Below are positions 35,452-43,249 of a DNA stretch of 64,000 nt, piece after piece (the stretch's first letter is position 1; every line of letters starts with the position of its first letter). The stretch covers positions 1-64,000 of the forward strand of contig CANQTF010000004.1 of NCBI GenBank assembly GCA_947626745.1, given 5' to 3'. Source of the stretch: an uncultured Lachnospiraceae bacterium. GTDB taxonomy: Bacteria; Bacillota; Clostridia; Lachnospirales; Lachnospiraceae. The notes under the pieces were generated by a model. The model made no database searches. It was not told where the DNA came from and worked only from the letters and a program-made list of their open reading frames with translations. Made by a program: the position numbers and the translations under genes.

Positions 35452-36865
35452 ATGCCGTCTTCGTTTTCTGTTTGATGCGCTCCTTCTTCCAGTAGCCGGT
35501 CAGATAGACCAGATACAGAAGGACAGCCGAGATACCGTTGCTGACCACGACGGAATACCAAATGCTCCGCACGCCCATGTGCAGCAGCTTCTCGCACACA
35601 TACAGCGTGGCAAAGCGGAACACCCAGAGACGCGAGGCATCCACGAGCATCGTGACCTCCGTGTGCCCGCTGCCCTGAAAAAGCCCCATCGTCGAATTGT
35701 AGACGCCGTTGGTGAACACCCAGAACGCCATGATGCTCAAAAACTCGGCCGCCATCGCGACCACTTCCTCGTCCTCCGAGAAGATGCGCACGATCGCCTC
35801 GGAGACCGGCGCGCGCGACAGGATCATACCGCCCACAAGGAGGAACACGATGATCATCTTCATGGAAAGCTTGTAGCCTTCCCTTGCGCGCTCCAACTGT
35901 CCGGCGCCCACATTCTGACCAACGATCGTGGCCACCGCCGAGCCGATACCGTTGGACGGCAGGGAGATCAACCCGTTTACCTTATTGCCGATCCCGTAAG
36001 CCGCCATTGCCTGTGTGCCGTATTTGAAGACGCTCTTGCTCATCAGCAGGAAGCCGAACTGCATCGTGCTGCCGCCTATGGCGGTGGGAAGCCCGATGAT
36101 GACGATGCTCCGCAGTTTTTCCTTTTCAAATCTCAGCTTTCGCAGCGCCAGCCTGATCGGCGCCTTATCGCTGTGCAGCAGGACAAACGCGATCACCGCG
36201 GGAACAGCCTTCGCCGTGACCGTCGCCAGCGCCGCGCCCGCCACGCCCCAGCGGAATCCCACCATGAACAGCGGGTCGAGCACCATGTTGACCGTGATGC
36301 CTAACAGATTCAACAGCATCGGCCGCACCGTATCGCCCTGCGCCTGATGGATCGCCGCATAGATATTGACCGTGTACAGGAAAGGCATATCCAGAATGAC
36401 AAGCTGCATGTAGATCCTGCTGTACGTCCATGTATCGCCATCCGCGCCCAGCCATGTGACGATGGCGGGCGTCGTGAGATTGCACAAAACGGCGCAGAAG
36501 ACCCCGAACAGCACGGCGCACGCAAATATCTGATTTGCCATGGAACGCGCGTCGTCCTTCTTTCCCGCGCCGATGTACTGCGCGATCAGGACCGACCCCG
36601 CCACCGTGATGCCCGAGCCGAAGTTGACCACGATGTTCTGCACCGGCGTGATCAGATTGATCGCCGCCAGCTCCTCCGTCCCCAGCGTGCCGAGCCAGTA
36701 GGTGTCCGTCAGATTGTACATCGTCTGCAGAAAGCTGTTGATGATGACAGGGACCGCCAGCGCGAGGATCGCCTTCATCATATTGCCGCTCAGGATCTGC
36801 GCGCTGTTCAGCTCACTGTTTTTCCGCTTATCCAATTTTGCTATGCCGTTTTTCCAACCGTTCAT
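35450..36865 (-). CDS. MATE family efflux transporter
   Basis: A 471-residue multidrug/toxin-extrusion type antiporter with twelve predicted membrane helices. Typical segments are LALAVPVIINSFLQTMYNLTDTYWLG and, at the start of the second half, IGLPTAIGGSTMQFG. Substrate is unknown. Its ATG overlaps the stop of the ankyrin-GH43 gene as ATGA, so it is translationally coupled to a pectin/xylan enzyme operon, which is unusual for a MATE gene. It may export a toxic by-product or a phenolic released from plant wall material; this is speculation. Confidence 0.88.
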   Translation of the reverse strand: MNGWKNGIAKLDKRKNSELNSAQILSGNMMKAILALAVPVIINSFLQTMYNLTDTYWLGTLGTEELAAINLITPVQNIVVNFGSGITVAGSVLIAQYIGAGKKDDARSMANQIFACAVLFGVFCAVLCNLTTPAIVTWLGADGDTWTYSRIYMQLVILDMPFLYTVNIYAAIHQAQGDTVRPMLLNLLGITVNMVLDPLFMVGFRWGVAGAALATVTAKAVPAVIAFVLLHSDKAPIRLALRKLRFEKEKLRSIVIIGLPTAIGGSTMQFGFLLMSKSVFKYGTQAMAAYGIGNKVNGLISLPSNGIGSAVATIVGQNVGAGQLERAREGYKLSMKMIIVFLLVGGMILSRAPVSEAIVRIFSEDEEVVAMAAEFLSIMAFWVFTNGVYNSTMGLFQGSGHTEVTMLVDASRLWVFRFATLYVCEKLLHMGVRSIWYSVVVSNGISAVLLYLVYLTGYWKKERIKQKTKTA

Positions 36866-38781
36866 CGTTCGACCTTATAGATAAAATCTTCAAACACCGC
36901 AGTCAGCCCGCCTTCCTTGGCGTAAGCGTACATACCGACCATGGCTCCCGTGAACCGCTTGCCGATAGAAACGCCCTCGTCGCACAGATAGTAGACGTCC
37001 GGAAGCAGTTCACTCTCGTACCGGCGCTTTTCCGTCACCGCCCAAAACTGCCTTTGTAAGCCCTTCGTCCTGACTCCCAACTCTATGCGCGCCGCGCCGT
37101 CCGCGCGCTGTGCGGTATCCTGTGTATCCAAATACGTTTTCTCATGGCAGATCGTCCGCGTCCCGATATGCTCCTTCACCTGCAGGAACGCGCCCTCTTC
37201 CTCTCTGCCCAGCGAAAAGCTCACCCAGCTGTTCTCGTCATAGTAGCAGGTGATCCCCGCCTCCTGCCCCGCCGCAAGCTCCGGCATGTGCATGGTGACC
37301 TGCGCCGAGAAGGCAAACTCCGTCTGTCTGCGCAGACACAGGTTGCGCGCCGCCACGTCGGACAACGGCGCCCTGCTCGCTTGCAGGACAAAACGATCTC
37401 CCTCGATCCGTATCCCGTCGGGATCCGGCTCTCTCGGGCTGACCCACTGCAGCCGCGGCACTTCCTTCGGCGCATAGGGCGGAAGCGCCGGCCTCTTTTG
37501 CAGGACGCTGGGGCCGTTCAACTCGTTCACGACAGGCCAGCCGTCCTCGGTCCAGCGGATCGGGTCGAGCGCCGTCTCCCGGCCGAGCATACTGCATATG
37601 TCAGGCCCCTCTTCCCCGTCGCGCCACAGTTTTCTGCCGCACAGATAGACCATGTACCAGTCTCCCGCCGCAGTCTGCACCGGCTTGCCGTGTCCGCATC
37701 TCCAGATGCCCGCGCCCGCGTCTTCCTGCCGCATGATCGGATTGTAAGGGCACGGCTCATAATCGCCGAAAAGCGTCCTGCTCCTCGCCACGCTGATGCG
37801 GTGTCCCGCCCCCGTGCCTCCCTCCGCCAGAAACAGGTAATACCAGCCGTCCCTGTAAAGCAGATGCGGCCCCTCCGGCGCGCGCTTCTGATCGCCGTAG
37901 TAGAGCAGTCTGGCCTCGGAGATCTGACGTTTGCAGTCCGCGGACAGCTCGAAGATCCTCGCGCCCCTGTTCAAAAGCATGTAATGTCTCCCGTCTGTGT
38001 CATGGAAGATAGAGGGATCGATACCGTCCTCCTCTATGTAAGACGGCTCGCTGTAAGGCCCCTCCGGTCTGTCGGAGGAGACGACGATCTGTCTGCGGTA
38101 GACGGTCCCCGTATCGTTCAGGCGGTAAGTCGCCGTGATATAGAAGGTCCCGTTGTGGTAGGAAATATCCGGCGCCCAATATCCTCTGCCGCCCTCCAGA
38201 TCCCCCAGTCCGGACCATGCGGGATTCGTGACCGCGTGGCCGATGATCTCCCAGTGTACCAGATCCTTGGAGTGAGAGATCGGGATACACGGGAAGAAGA
38301 TAAAGCTGGAGTTGACCATATAGTAGTCGTCCCCCACGCGCACGATCGAGGGATCCGGAAACATGCCCCGTCTGATAGGATTGCGGTACATCTCCTCGTA
38401 GGGCGCTCCGACCTTTGCCTGAAAATAAGCTAAAAGCTCTTCATGCTTTTCCTCGTAGGCGATCTGGTACGGCGTCACCAGATCACGGTCGCCGCTCAGG
38501 ATATCCATGCCGACCTTCTCCACAAGATAGCGGCAGAGCGATGCATTTCCCGACATCGCCCCGTAGTGAAGGATATTCCTGTTATTGCCGTCCACCGTGT
38601 TCATGCTGGCTCTGGAATACTCCACGATATATTTCACCAATTCCTGACTGCCGCCCGCTGCGGCGAGGAAGGGCATGGCAATTCCCGCCTCGTCCGTCTG
38701 ATCTATCGCAGACGGATCCGCTGTCAGGATCCGCTTGACCGCTTCCATGTCCTGTGCTTTTATCGCGTCCTGAATCGTCAT
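36862..38781 (-). CDS. Ankyrin-repeat / GH43 glycosidase fusion
   Basis: A 639-residue protein with an unusual build. Residues 1-125 are ankyrin repeats (MEAVKRILTADPSAID, GIAMPFLAAAGGSQELVKYI, RNILHYGAMSGNASLCRYLV, VTPYQIAYEEKHEELLAYF). Residues 133-430 are a GH43 five-blade propeller with Asp143 (FPDPSIVRVG), Asp255 (GIDPSIFHD) and Glu303 (APEGPHLLYR) as base, pKa modulator and acid. The remainder is a C-terminal beta-sandwich like those of GH43 xylosidases/arabinofuranosidases. No signal peptide. The first ATG is 15 bases after the previous stop with AGGAGG upstream, so the ankyrin part is translated. Arabinosidase or xylosidase activity cannot be told apart. Confidence 0.9.
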   Translation of the reverse strand: MTIQDAIKAQDMEAVKRILTADPSAIDQTDEAGIAMPFLAAAGGSQELVKYIVEYSRASMNTVDGNNRNILHYGAMSGNASLCRYLVEKVGMDILSGDRDLVTPYQIAYEEKHEELLAYFQAKVGAPYEEMYRNPIRRGMFPDPSIVRVGDDYYMVNSSFIFFPCIPISHSKDLVHWEIIGHAVTNPAWSGLGDLEGGRGYWAPDISYHNGTFYITATYRLNDTGTVYRRQIVVSSDRPEGPYSEPSYIEEDGIDPSIFHDTDGRHYMLLNRGARIFELSADCKRQISEARLLYYGDQKRAPEGPHLLYRDGWYYLFLAEGGTGAGHRISVARSRTLFGDYEPCPYNPIMRQEDAGAGIWRCGHGKPVQTAAGDWYMVYLCGRKLWRDGEEGPDICSMLGRETALDPIRWTEDGWPVVNELNGPSVLQKRPALPPYAPKEVPRLQWVSPREPDPDGIRIEGDRFVLQASRAPLSDVAARNLCLRRQTEFAFSAQVTMHMPELAAGQEAGITCYYDENSWVSFSLGREEEGAFLQVKEHIGTRTICHEKTYLDTQDTAQRADGAARIELGVRTKGLQRQFWAVTEKRRYESELLPDVYYLCDEGVSIGKRFTGAMVGMYAYAKEGGLTAVFEDFIYKVER

Positions 38782-38796
38782 ATACGCCCTGCCCTC

Positions 38797-40350
38797 CTAC
38801 AGATCTTCCACATGCATATACGCAAAATCCGCGTAACCGCACTGCTCGACGCCGGAGACGGTCCCTGCAAACAGGCCGATCTTCGCGCCTACCCAAGTGT
38901 GATCCGTCGGGAAAAATGACGTCTCCACCTGCACGTAATCCTCTCCGTCCACGGAAAACTCCATCGTAAAGCTGTCCTCCGTCAGGCTCTCCCTAAGCCA
39001 GAGCTCCGTGACATCTCCCTGCAGTCCGAGCGTCCTCACCTCTTCCTCCATGCCCTGTACGCCGTCAAAGCTCTGCGCATAGACAAGCTCCTTCCTGCCG
39101 TCTGCGATCCGGGCCGCAAGATAAGCGTAGTGTCCGCCCATCATGACAAGCCCCGCCTGTCCGTTCTCCTGCAGCCCGTCAAGCCGAAGCCTCGTCTCCG
39201 CCCGAAAACGGGGACATACCAGCTTCTGTGTCAGCACATTGGCATTTTCCCACAGGATCGGCGCATCGCTGCCCGAGGGATTCAGCGCAAACAGCCGCAG
39301 ATGACCGGGATTCTGTGTCAGGGAAGCAAAATCCGCTCTCGCGTTGCCAAGCCACTGCCACTGTAAGCCGAGCGCCGTGCCGTCGAACTCATCCGACGCC
39401 TCCAAATAAGTCATCTCGCTGTCCTTTCCCATATCGGGTTTTGCATGGACAAGACACGGTCTGCCGCAGCCCTCCGCATCCGGATCCACGCCGATCACCG
39501 GCCAGTCGTTCTCCCAGTGTACGGGCTGCAGATGTACGATCCTGCCGTACAGTCCCCTGTCCTGAAAATGCAAAAACCACTCCTGCCCCGACAAAGTATC
39601 GACCAGTCCGCCCTGATGCGGGCCGTTCACCTCCGTGTCCCCCTGCTTCATGACGATCTTCTCCTCATAAGGGCCGTAGATGTCCCTTGCGCGCAGCGCC
39701 GTCTGCCAGCCCGTGCGCACCCCGCCCGCGGGCGCGAGGATATAGTAGAAGCCGTTCCGCTTGTAGACCTTCGGCCCTTCTATGGTAGGCTGCGTCTCCA
39801 CGCCGTTATACAGGATATGATCCGGCGCGGCGGCCCGCGTGCCGTCAGCCGTCATCGGGAAGATGCCGAGGCAGCTCTTGAAACCGATCCGGCTTTTCGC
39901 ATAGCCGTGTACGATGTACGCCGTGCCGTCCTCCTCCCAGTACGGGCAGGGATCGATCAGCCCCTTGGCCTCCAGAACAAGCACGGGCTTCTCCCACTCT
40001 CCCAAGGGTTCCTTCGTCTTGACCATAAAGATGCCCTCGTCGGGCATGCCGTAGTAGATGTAAAATTCTCCGTTATGATAGCGGAGGGCGGGCGCCCAGA
40101 TCCCCTTCGCATGCTGCGGCGTGTCATACGCAGCATAGTCGATACGCTCTTTGACCGCATAATTCTCCAGCTTCCAGTTCACCAGATCCTTCGAGGTGAG
40201 GATCGGCAGCCCCGGTATGTAGTTAAAGCTGGACGCAGTCATATAAAAAGTGTCGCCCACCCTGATCACATCAGGATCGGAATAATCCGCATACAGGACG
40301 GGGTTTTGGAATGTGCCGTCCCCCAGATCCGATTTCCACAAACGCTCCAT
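38797..40350 (-). CDS. GH43 beta-xylosidase / arabinofuranosidase
   Basis: A 517-residue cytoplasmic glycosidase. The GH43 propeller begins at NPVLYADYSDPDVIRVGDTFYM with base Asp25; Asp133 (LIDPCPYWEEDG) and Glu191 (TIEGPKVYKRNG) complete the triad. From about residue 320 a beta-sandwich domain follows, as in xylosidases of the XynB type. The ATG at 40350 follows GGAAGGAG; seven upstream codons are probably untranslated. No signal peptide. It lies 65 bases after the acetylesterase gene and 15 before the ankyrin-GH43 gene. Likely trims arabinose or xylose side chains of imported pectin fragments. Confidence 0.92.
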   Translation of the reverse strand: MERLWKSDLGDGTFQNPVLYADYSDPDVIRVGDTFYMTASSFNYIPGLPILTSKDLVNWKLENYAVKERIDYAAYDTPQHAKGIWAPALRYHNGEFYIYYGMPDEGIFMVKTKEPLGEWEKPVLVLEAKGLIDPCPYWEEDGTAYIVHGYAKSRIGFKSCLGIFPMTADGTRAAAPDHILYNGVETQPTIEGPKVYKRNGFYYILAPAGGVRTGWQTALRARDIYGPYEEKIVMKQGDTEVNGPHQGGLVDTLSGQEWFLHFQDRGLYGRIVHLQPVHWENDWPVIGVDPDAEGCGRPCLVHAKPDMGKDSEMTYLEASDEFDGTALGLQWQWLGNARADFASLTQNPGHLRLFALNPSGSDAPILWENANVLTQKLVCPRFRAETRLRLDGLQENGQAGLVMMGGHYAYLAARIADGRKELVYAQSFDGVQGMEEEVRTLGLQGDVTELWLRESLTEDSFTMEFSVDGEDYVQVETSFFPTDHTWVGAKIGLFAGTVSGVEQCGYADFAYMHVEDL

Positions 40351-40415
40351 AAACGCTCCTTCCCGCAGCAAGACCGCGCCTCATCCTGCGCGGCCCCGTA
40401 CTGCCCTTTTCGTTT

Positions 40416-41129
40416 TTACATGCCATAAAAAGGCTTCTCAAACAGATCCTCCAACAGAAGATCCGCGTAGATGCCGCCCAACTCCTTCAGGCCGCGCGCA
40501 ATGCAGCCGGCATAGATCACCGCGCCCTCATAGCGCAGATGCGTATTGTCCGTGTCGAGCCCCTCCGGGTGGTACGGATAGATGCCGGCGGGAATGTGCA
40601 TATACCACGTAAGCGTATCCTCCGGCCCCGTCTTCTCCAGCTTTTCGCGGCTCATCGTAAAAAGATCGATCAGCGGCACGTCGAGTTCCTTTGCCGTCTT
40701 CTTCATAGCCTCCACATAGGGAAGATGCAGACTCTCCTCCAGACGGCCGTCCTCCTTGAAGTTCCTCCGTTCAAGCGGCGTGATGAAGACCGGATACGCT
40801 TTCTTGTCCCTCGCCACATTGACGAATTTGCCGAGGTTCGTCCTGTACTCTGTGTCGGGGTCGGTGTAGCGCGCCGGATCCGTATCCTTCTCGTCGTTGT
40901 GGCCGAACTGGATAAAGAGGAAATCTCCCTCCGCGATGCGGTCATAGATCGGCACGAGTCTGGACTCGTCGATAAAGCTTTTCGTGCTGCGCCCGTTCTT
41001 CGCATGATTTTCTACTCTGATCTCCGGTTTGAGGTACATCGGCAGCACCTGCCCAAGCCCCGTCTGCGGAAACGTCAGGATCCCGTTGAACTGCACCGTG
41101 GAATCCCCCGCCCAAAATATTGTGTTCAT
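40416..41129 (-). CDS. Rhamnogalacturonan acetylesterase-like SGNH hydrolase (CE12)
   Basis: Predicted to remove acetyl groups from galacturonic acid in rhamnogalacturonan. The 237-residue SGNH fold shows FWAGDSTVQ (nucleophile Ser10), the NHAKNGRSTKSF block, FIQFGHND (oxyanion Asn) and GLDTDNTHL (catalytic Asp-x-x-His). No signal peptide. The ATG at 41129 follows GGAGGAG; the longer frame would start with TTG. It heads the acetylesterase-GH43-ankyrin/GH43-MATE run. A terminator separates it from the ABC transporter genes. Confidence 0.9.
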   Translation of the reverse strand: MNTIFWAGDSTVQFNGILTFPQTGLGQVLPMYLKPEIRVENHAKNGRSTKSFIDESRLVPIYDRIAEGDFLFIQFGHNDEKDTDPARYTDPDTEYRTNLGKFVNVARDKKAYPVFITPLERRNFKEDGRLEESLHLPYVEAMKKTAKELDVPLIDLFTMSREKLEKTGPEDTLTWYMHIPAGIYPYHPEGLDTDNTHLRYEGAVIYAGCIARGLKELGGIYADLLLEDLFEKPFYGM

Positions 41130-41251
41130 ATGCTCCTCCAAATTACCCTATGATCTATTTTTGCAACGAGCCGAAACTCGCTTTGCGGGTTTCGCCCGTC
41201 ATCGCGGCATTCGCCGGATCGACAAGTCTGCCCGGCTCATTGCCCGCGTAA

Positions 41252-41289
41252 AAAGTTGGTGCAGAGAAACGAGCCGCTGCACCAACTTT
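41252..41289 (-). terminator. Terminator of the ABC importer operon
   Basis: Perfect 13-bp stem AAAGTTGGTGCAG (41252-41264)/CTGCACCAACTTT (41277-41289). The A-run 41250-41254 gives TTTTT on the minus strand, 26 bases past the permease stop. Confidence 0.9.
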
Positions 41290-41314
41290 GCCTACCTATT
41301 TCAATTCAGAACAA

Positions 41315-42160
41315 TTACTCCTTGACAGCGCCGATATTGACACCCTTGACGAAGTACTTCTGTAAGAAAGGATACAGGATCATGAACGGAATGATGACGA
41401 TGATGATCGCCGCGTTCTTGACCGTGTTCTCCGTCGCGTTGCTGCCCGCCGTAGGCGGCAGATCACTACCCATGACCATACCGCGCAGCTTCATCTGGAA
41501 GTTGTACCACTTGGAATCTGTGATGTACAGTTTGTAGTGGGTGTAGTCGTTCCAGTAGGTCACCGCAAACATCAGGCCGATCGAAGCAAGGGCCGCCTTG
41601 GACATCGGCAGCACGATGCGGATAAAGGTCTGCATCGGTGAGCAGCCGTCCAGCGTAGCGGACTCAAACAAACTCTGCGGGATACCTTCAAAGAAGTTCC
41701 GCATCAGCACCAGATTGTACACGTTCAATGCCGGGAACAGGATAACGACCCAGATCGTGTTCGTCAGGTGCAGTCCTCGTAGCACCAAGTAGGTGGGGAT
41801 CATACCGCCGTTGAAGATCATCGTAAAGAGCAGCATGTTCGCAAAGAAGTTTCTGCCCGGCATATCCCATTGGATCAATACATACGCGCCCAGCGTCGAC
41901 AGCGTCAGCGCGATCAGCGTACCGACGATCGTGGTGATAAAGGAGATGATCAGCGGACGTAACAGCGTCGGGTTCGAGAAGACGTTCTTATAACCGTCCA
42001 GACCGAAAGCCTCCGGCCACAGCTTCATACCGTATGCCGTATGTAAGTCGAAGGAGTCAACGATGACCTTCCACATCGGGATCAGGATAACAAACGCCAG
42101 TATAATAAACACCAGACCATTGATGATCTGAAAAGCTGAAATTTTCTTTTTCTTCTTCAT
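41315..42160 (-). CDS. Carbohydrate ABC transporter permease (LplC/YtcP-like)
   Basis: A 281-residue inner-membrane permease with six helices. The ATPase-contact EAA loop is visible as EGIPQSLFESATLDGCSPMQTFIRI (Glu-Ser-Ala-x3-Gly). Sequence character is that of the YtcP/LplC group used for complex sugars such as rhamnogalacturonan oligosaccharides. It follows the partner permease by 12 bases and ends at a strong terminator. No ATPase gene is in the operon, so a shared MsmX-type ATPase elsewhere is expected. Confidence 0.92.
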   Translation of the reverse strand: MKKKKKISAFQIINGLVFIILAFVILIPMWKVIVDSFDLHTAYGMKLWPEAFGLDGYKNVFSNPTLLRPLIISFITTIVGTLIALTLSTLGAYVLIQWDMPGRNFFANMLLFTMIFNGGMIPTYLVLRGLHLTNTIWVVILFPALNVYNLVLMRNFFEGIPQSLFESATLDGCSPMQTFIRIVLPMSKAALASIGLMFAVTYWNDYTHYKLYITDSKWYNFQMKLRGMVMGSDLPPTAGSNATENTVKNAAIIIVIIPFMILYPFLQKYFVKGVNIGAVKE

Positions 42161-42172
42161 ACCATTCCCTCC

Positions 42173-43108
42173 TTACACGATTCCGCGGCCTTCGCGTACT
42201 TTCTTACTCCACTGGTTGCAGACAAGAACAAGCACACAGCCCACCAGAGACTTGAACAGGCCGACCGCCGTCGTATAGCCGTAGTTCGGGATAGCGCCGC
42301 TGTTAAAACTCTGATAGTAGATGTAGGTTTCAAGTACGTTGGACACGTCCAGCACCGCGTCGTTCTGCAGTACGAAAGCGGACTCGAACAGGTTCATGAC
42401 CTTGGCGAGGTTCAGGATGATGACCGTCAGGATCGTATTGCGCAGCTGCGGGAAGGTGATATACCACATCTTGCCCCATCTGCCGGCGCCGTCGATGGCG
42501 GCCGCCTCATAGAGATCCGTATTGATGCCGGCCAACGTCGCCATGAAGATGACGGTCTGCCAACCGGTCTCTTTCCAGAGGTTGATGATATAATAAGCAG
42601 GACGCCACCACTTCGAATTTCCCAGGAAGTAGATCATACTCTTGGAATCTACTATGTGCAGATTCACAAGGAGCGTGTTCACAAGACCGCTGCTCGAAGG
42701 AGACAGGATCAGGGAGAAAATCGATGCCGTCACGACCCATGACATGAAGTGCGGCAGGTAGATGATCGTCTGCACTACTTTCTTAAATAAGAGGTTGGCG
42801 ATCTCATTCAGCAGGATCGACACGATGACCGCGAACGCCGTCGTGAGCAACAGCTTGATGATACTGATCTGAATGGTGTTCCAGAATGCCGACCAGAAAT
42901 TCTGCATCGAGAACATCCGCTGGAAGTTCTCTAACCTCGTAAACGCAGGTTCTCTTATGCCGTTATAGTTGGTAAACGCGTAGCGGATACCGAGCATCGG
43001 CGCATAAAAGAATATGATGGCAAATACAAATACCGGAAGGAACATCAGATAAAATCCCCTATACTTGTAAATTTTAGCCATAGTCTTATTTTTTTTCTTT
43101 TCCTTCAT
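42173..43108 (-). CDS. Carbohydrate ABC transporter permease (LplB/YteP-like)
   Basis: A 311-residue permease with six membrane helices. The N-terminus YRGFYLMFLPVFVFAIIFFYAPMLGIRYAFTNYNG is typical of the LplB/YteP family, and DLYEAAAIDGAGRWGKMWYITFP is the EAA loop contacting the ATPase. Hydrophobic stretches span the rest. It begins 141 bases after the lipoprotein gene; a stable stem-loop fills that gap. With the second permease it forms the channel for sugars delivered by the lipoprotein. Confidence 0.92.
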   Translation of the reverse strand: MKEKKKNKTMAKIYKYRGFYLMFLPVFVFAIIFFYAPMLGIRYAFTNYNGIREPAFTRLENFQRMFSMQNFWSAFWNTIQISIIKLLLTTAFAVIVSILLNEIANLLFKKVVQTIIYLPHFMSWVVTASIFSLILSPSSSGLVNTLLVNLHIVDSKSMIYFLGNSKWWRPAYYIINLWKETGWQTVIFMATLAGINTDLYEAAAIDGAGRWGKMWYITFPQLRNTILTVIILNLAKVMNLFESAFVLQNDAVLDVSNVLETYIYYQSFNSGAIPNYGYTTAVGLFKSLVGCVLVLVCNQWSKKVREGRGIV

Positions 43109-43197
43109 ATCCGTCCTTCCTCTCCCACATAATTAAAGAAATACCACTGCTCAGGCATGACTGCGCGAAAACGGTGAGCGGCCGCCTTTCGCGGATA

Positions 43198-43230
43198 GAT
43201 TAGGCGGAGTAAAAAGCGCTCCGCCTAATC
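43198..43230 (-). other. Intercistronic stem-loop between binding protein and permease genes
   Basis: Perfect 12-bp stem GATTAGGCGGAG (43198-43209)/CTCCGCCTAATC (43219-43230), without a following T-run. Placed between lipoprotein and permease genes, it fits an mRNA-stabilising or attenuating element giving more binding protein than permease. Confidence 0.7.
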
Positions 43231-43249
43231 CTTAATCACTGCATCTTAC

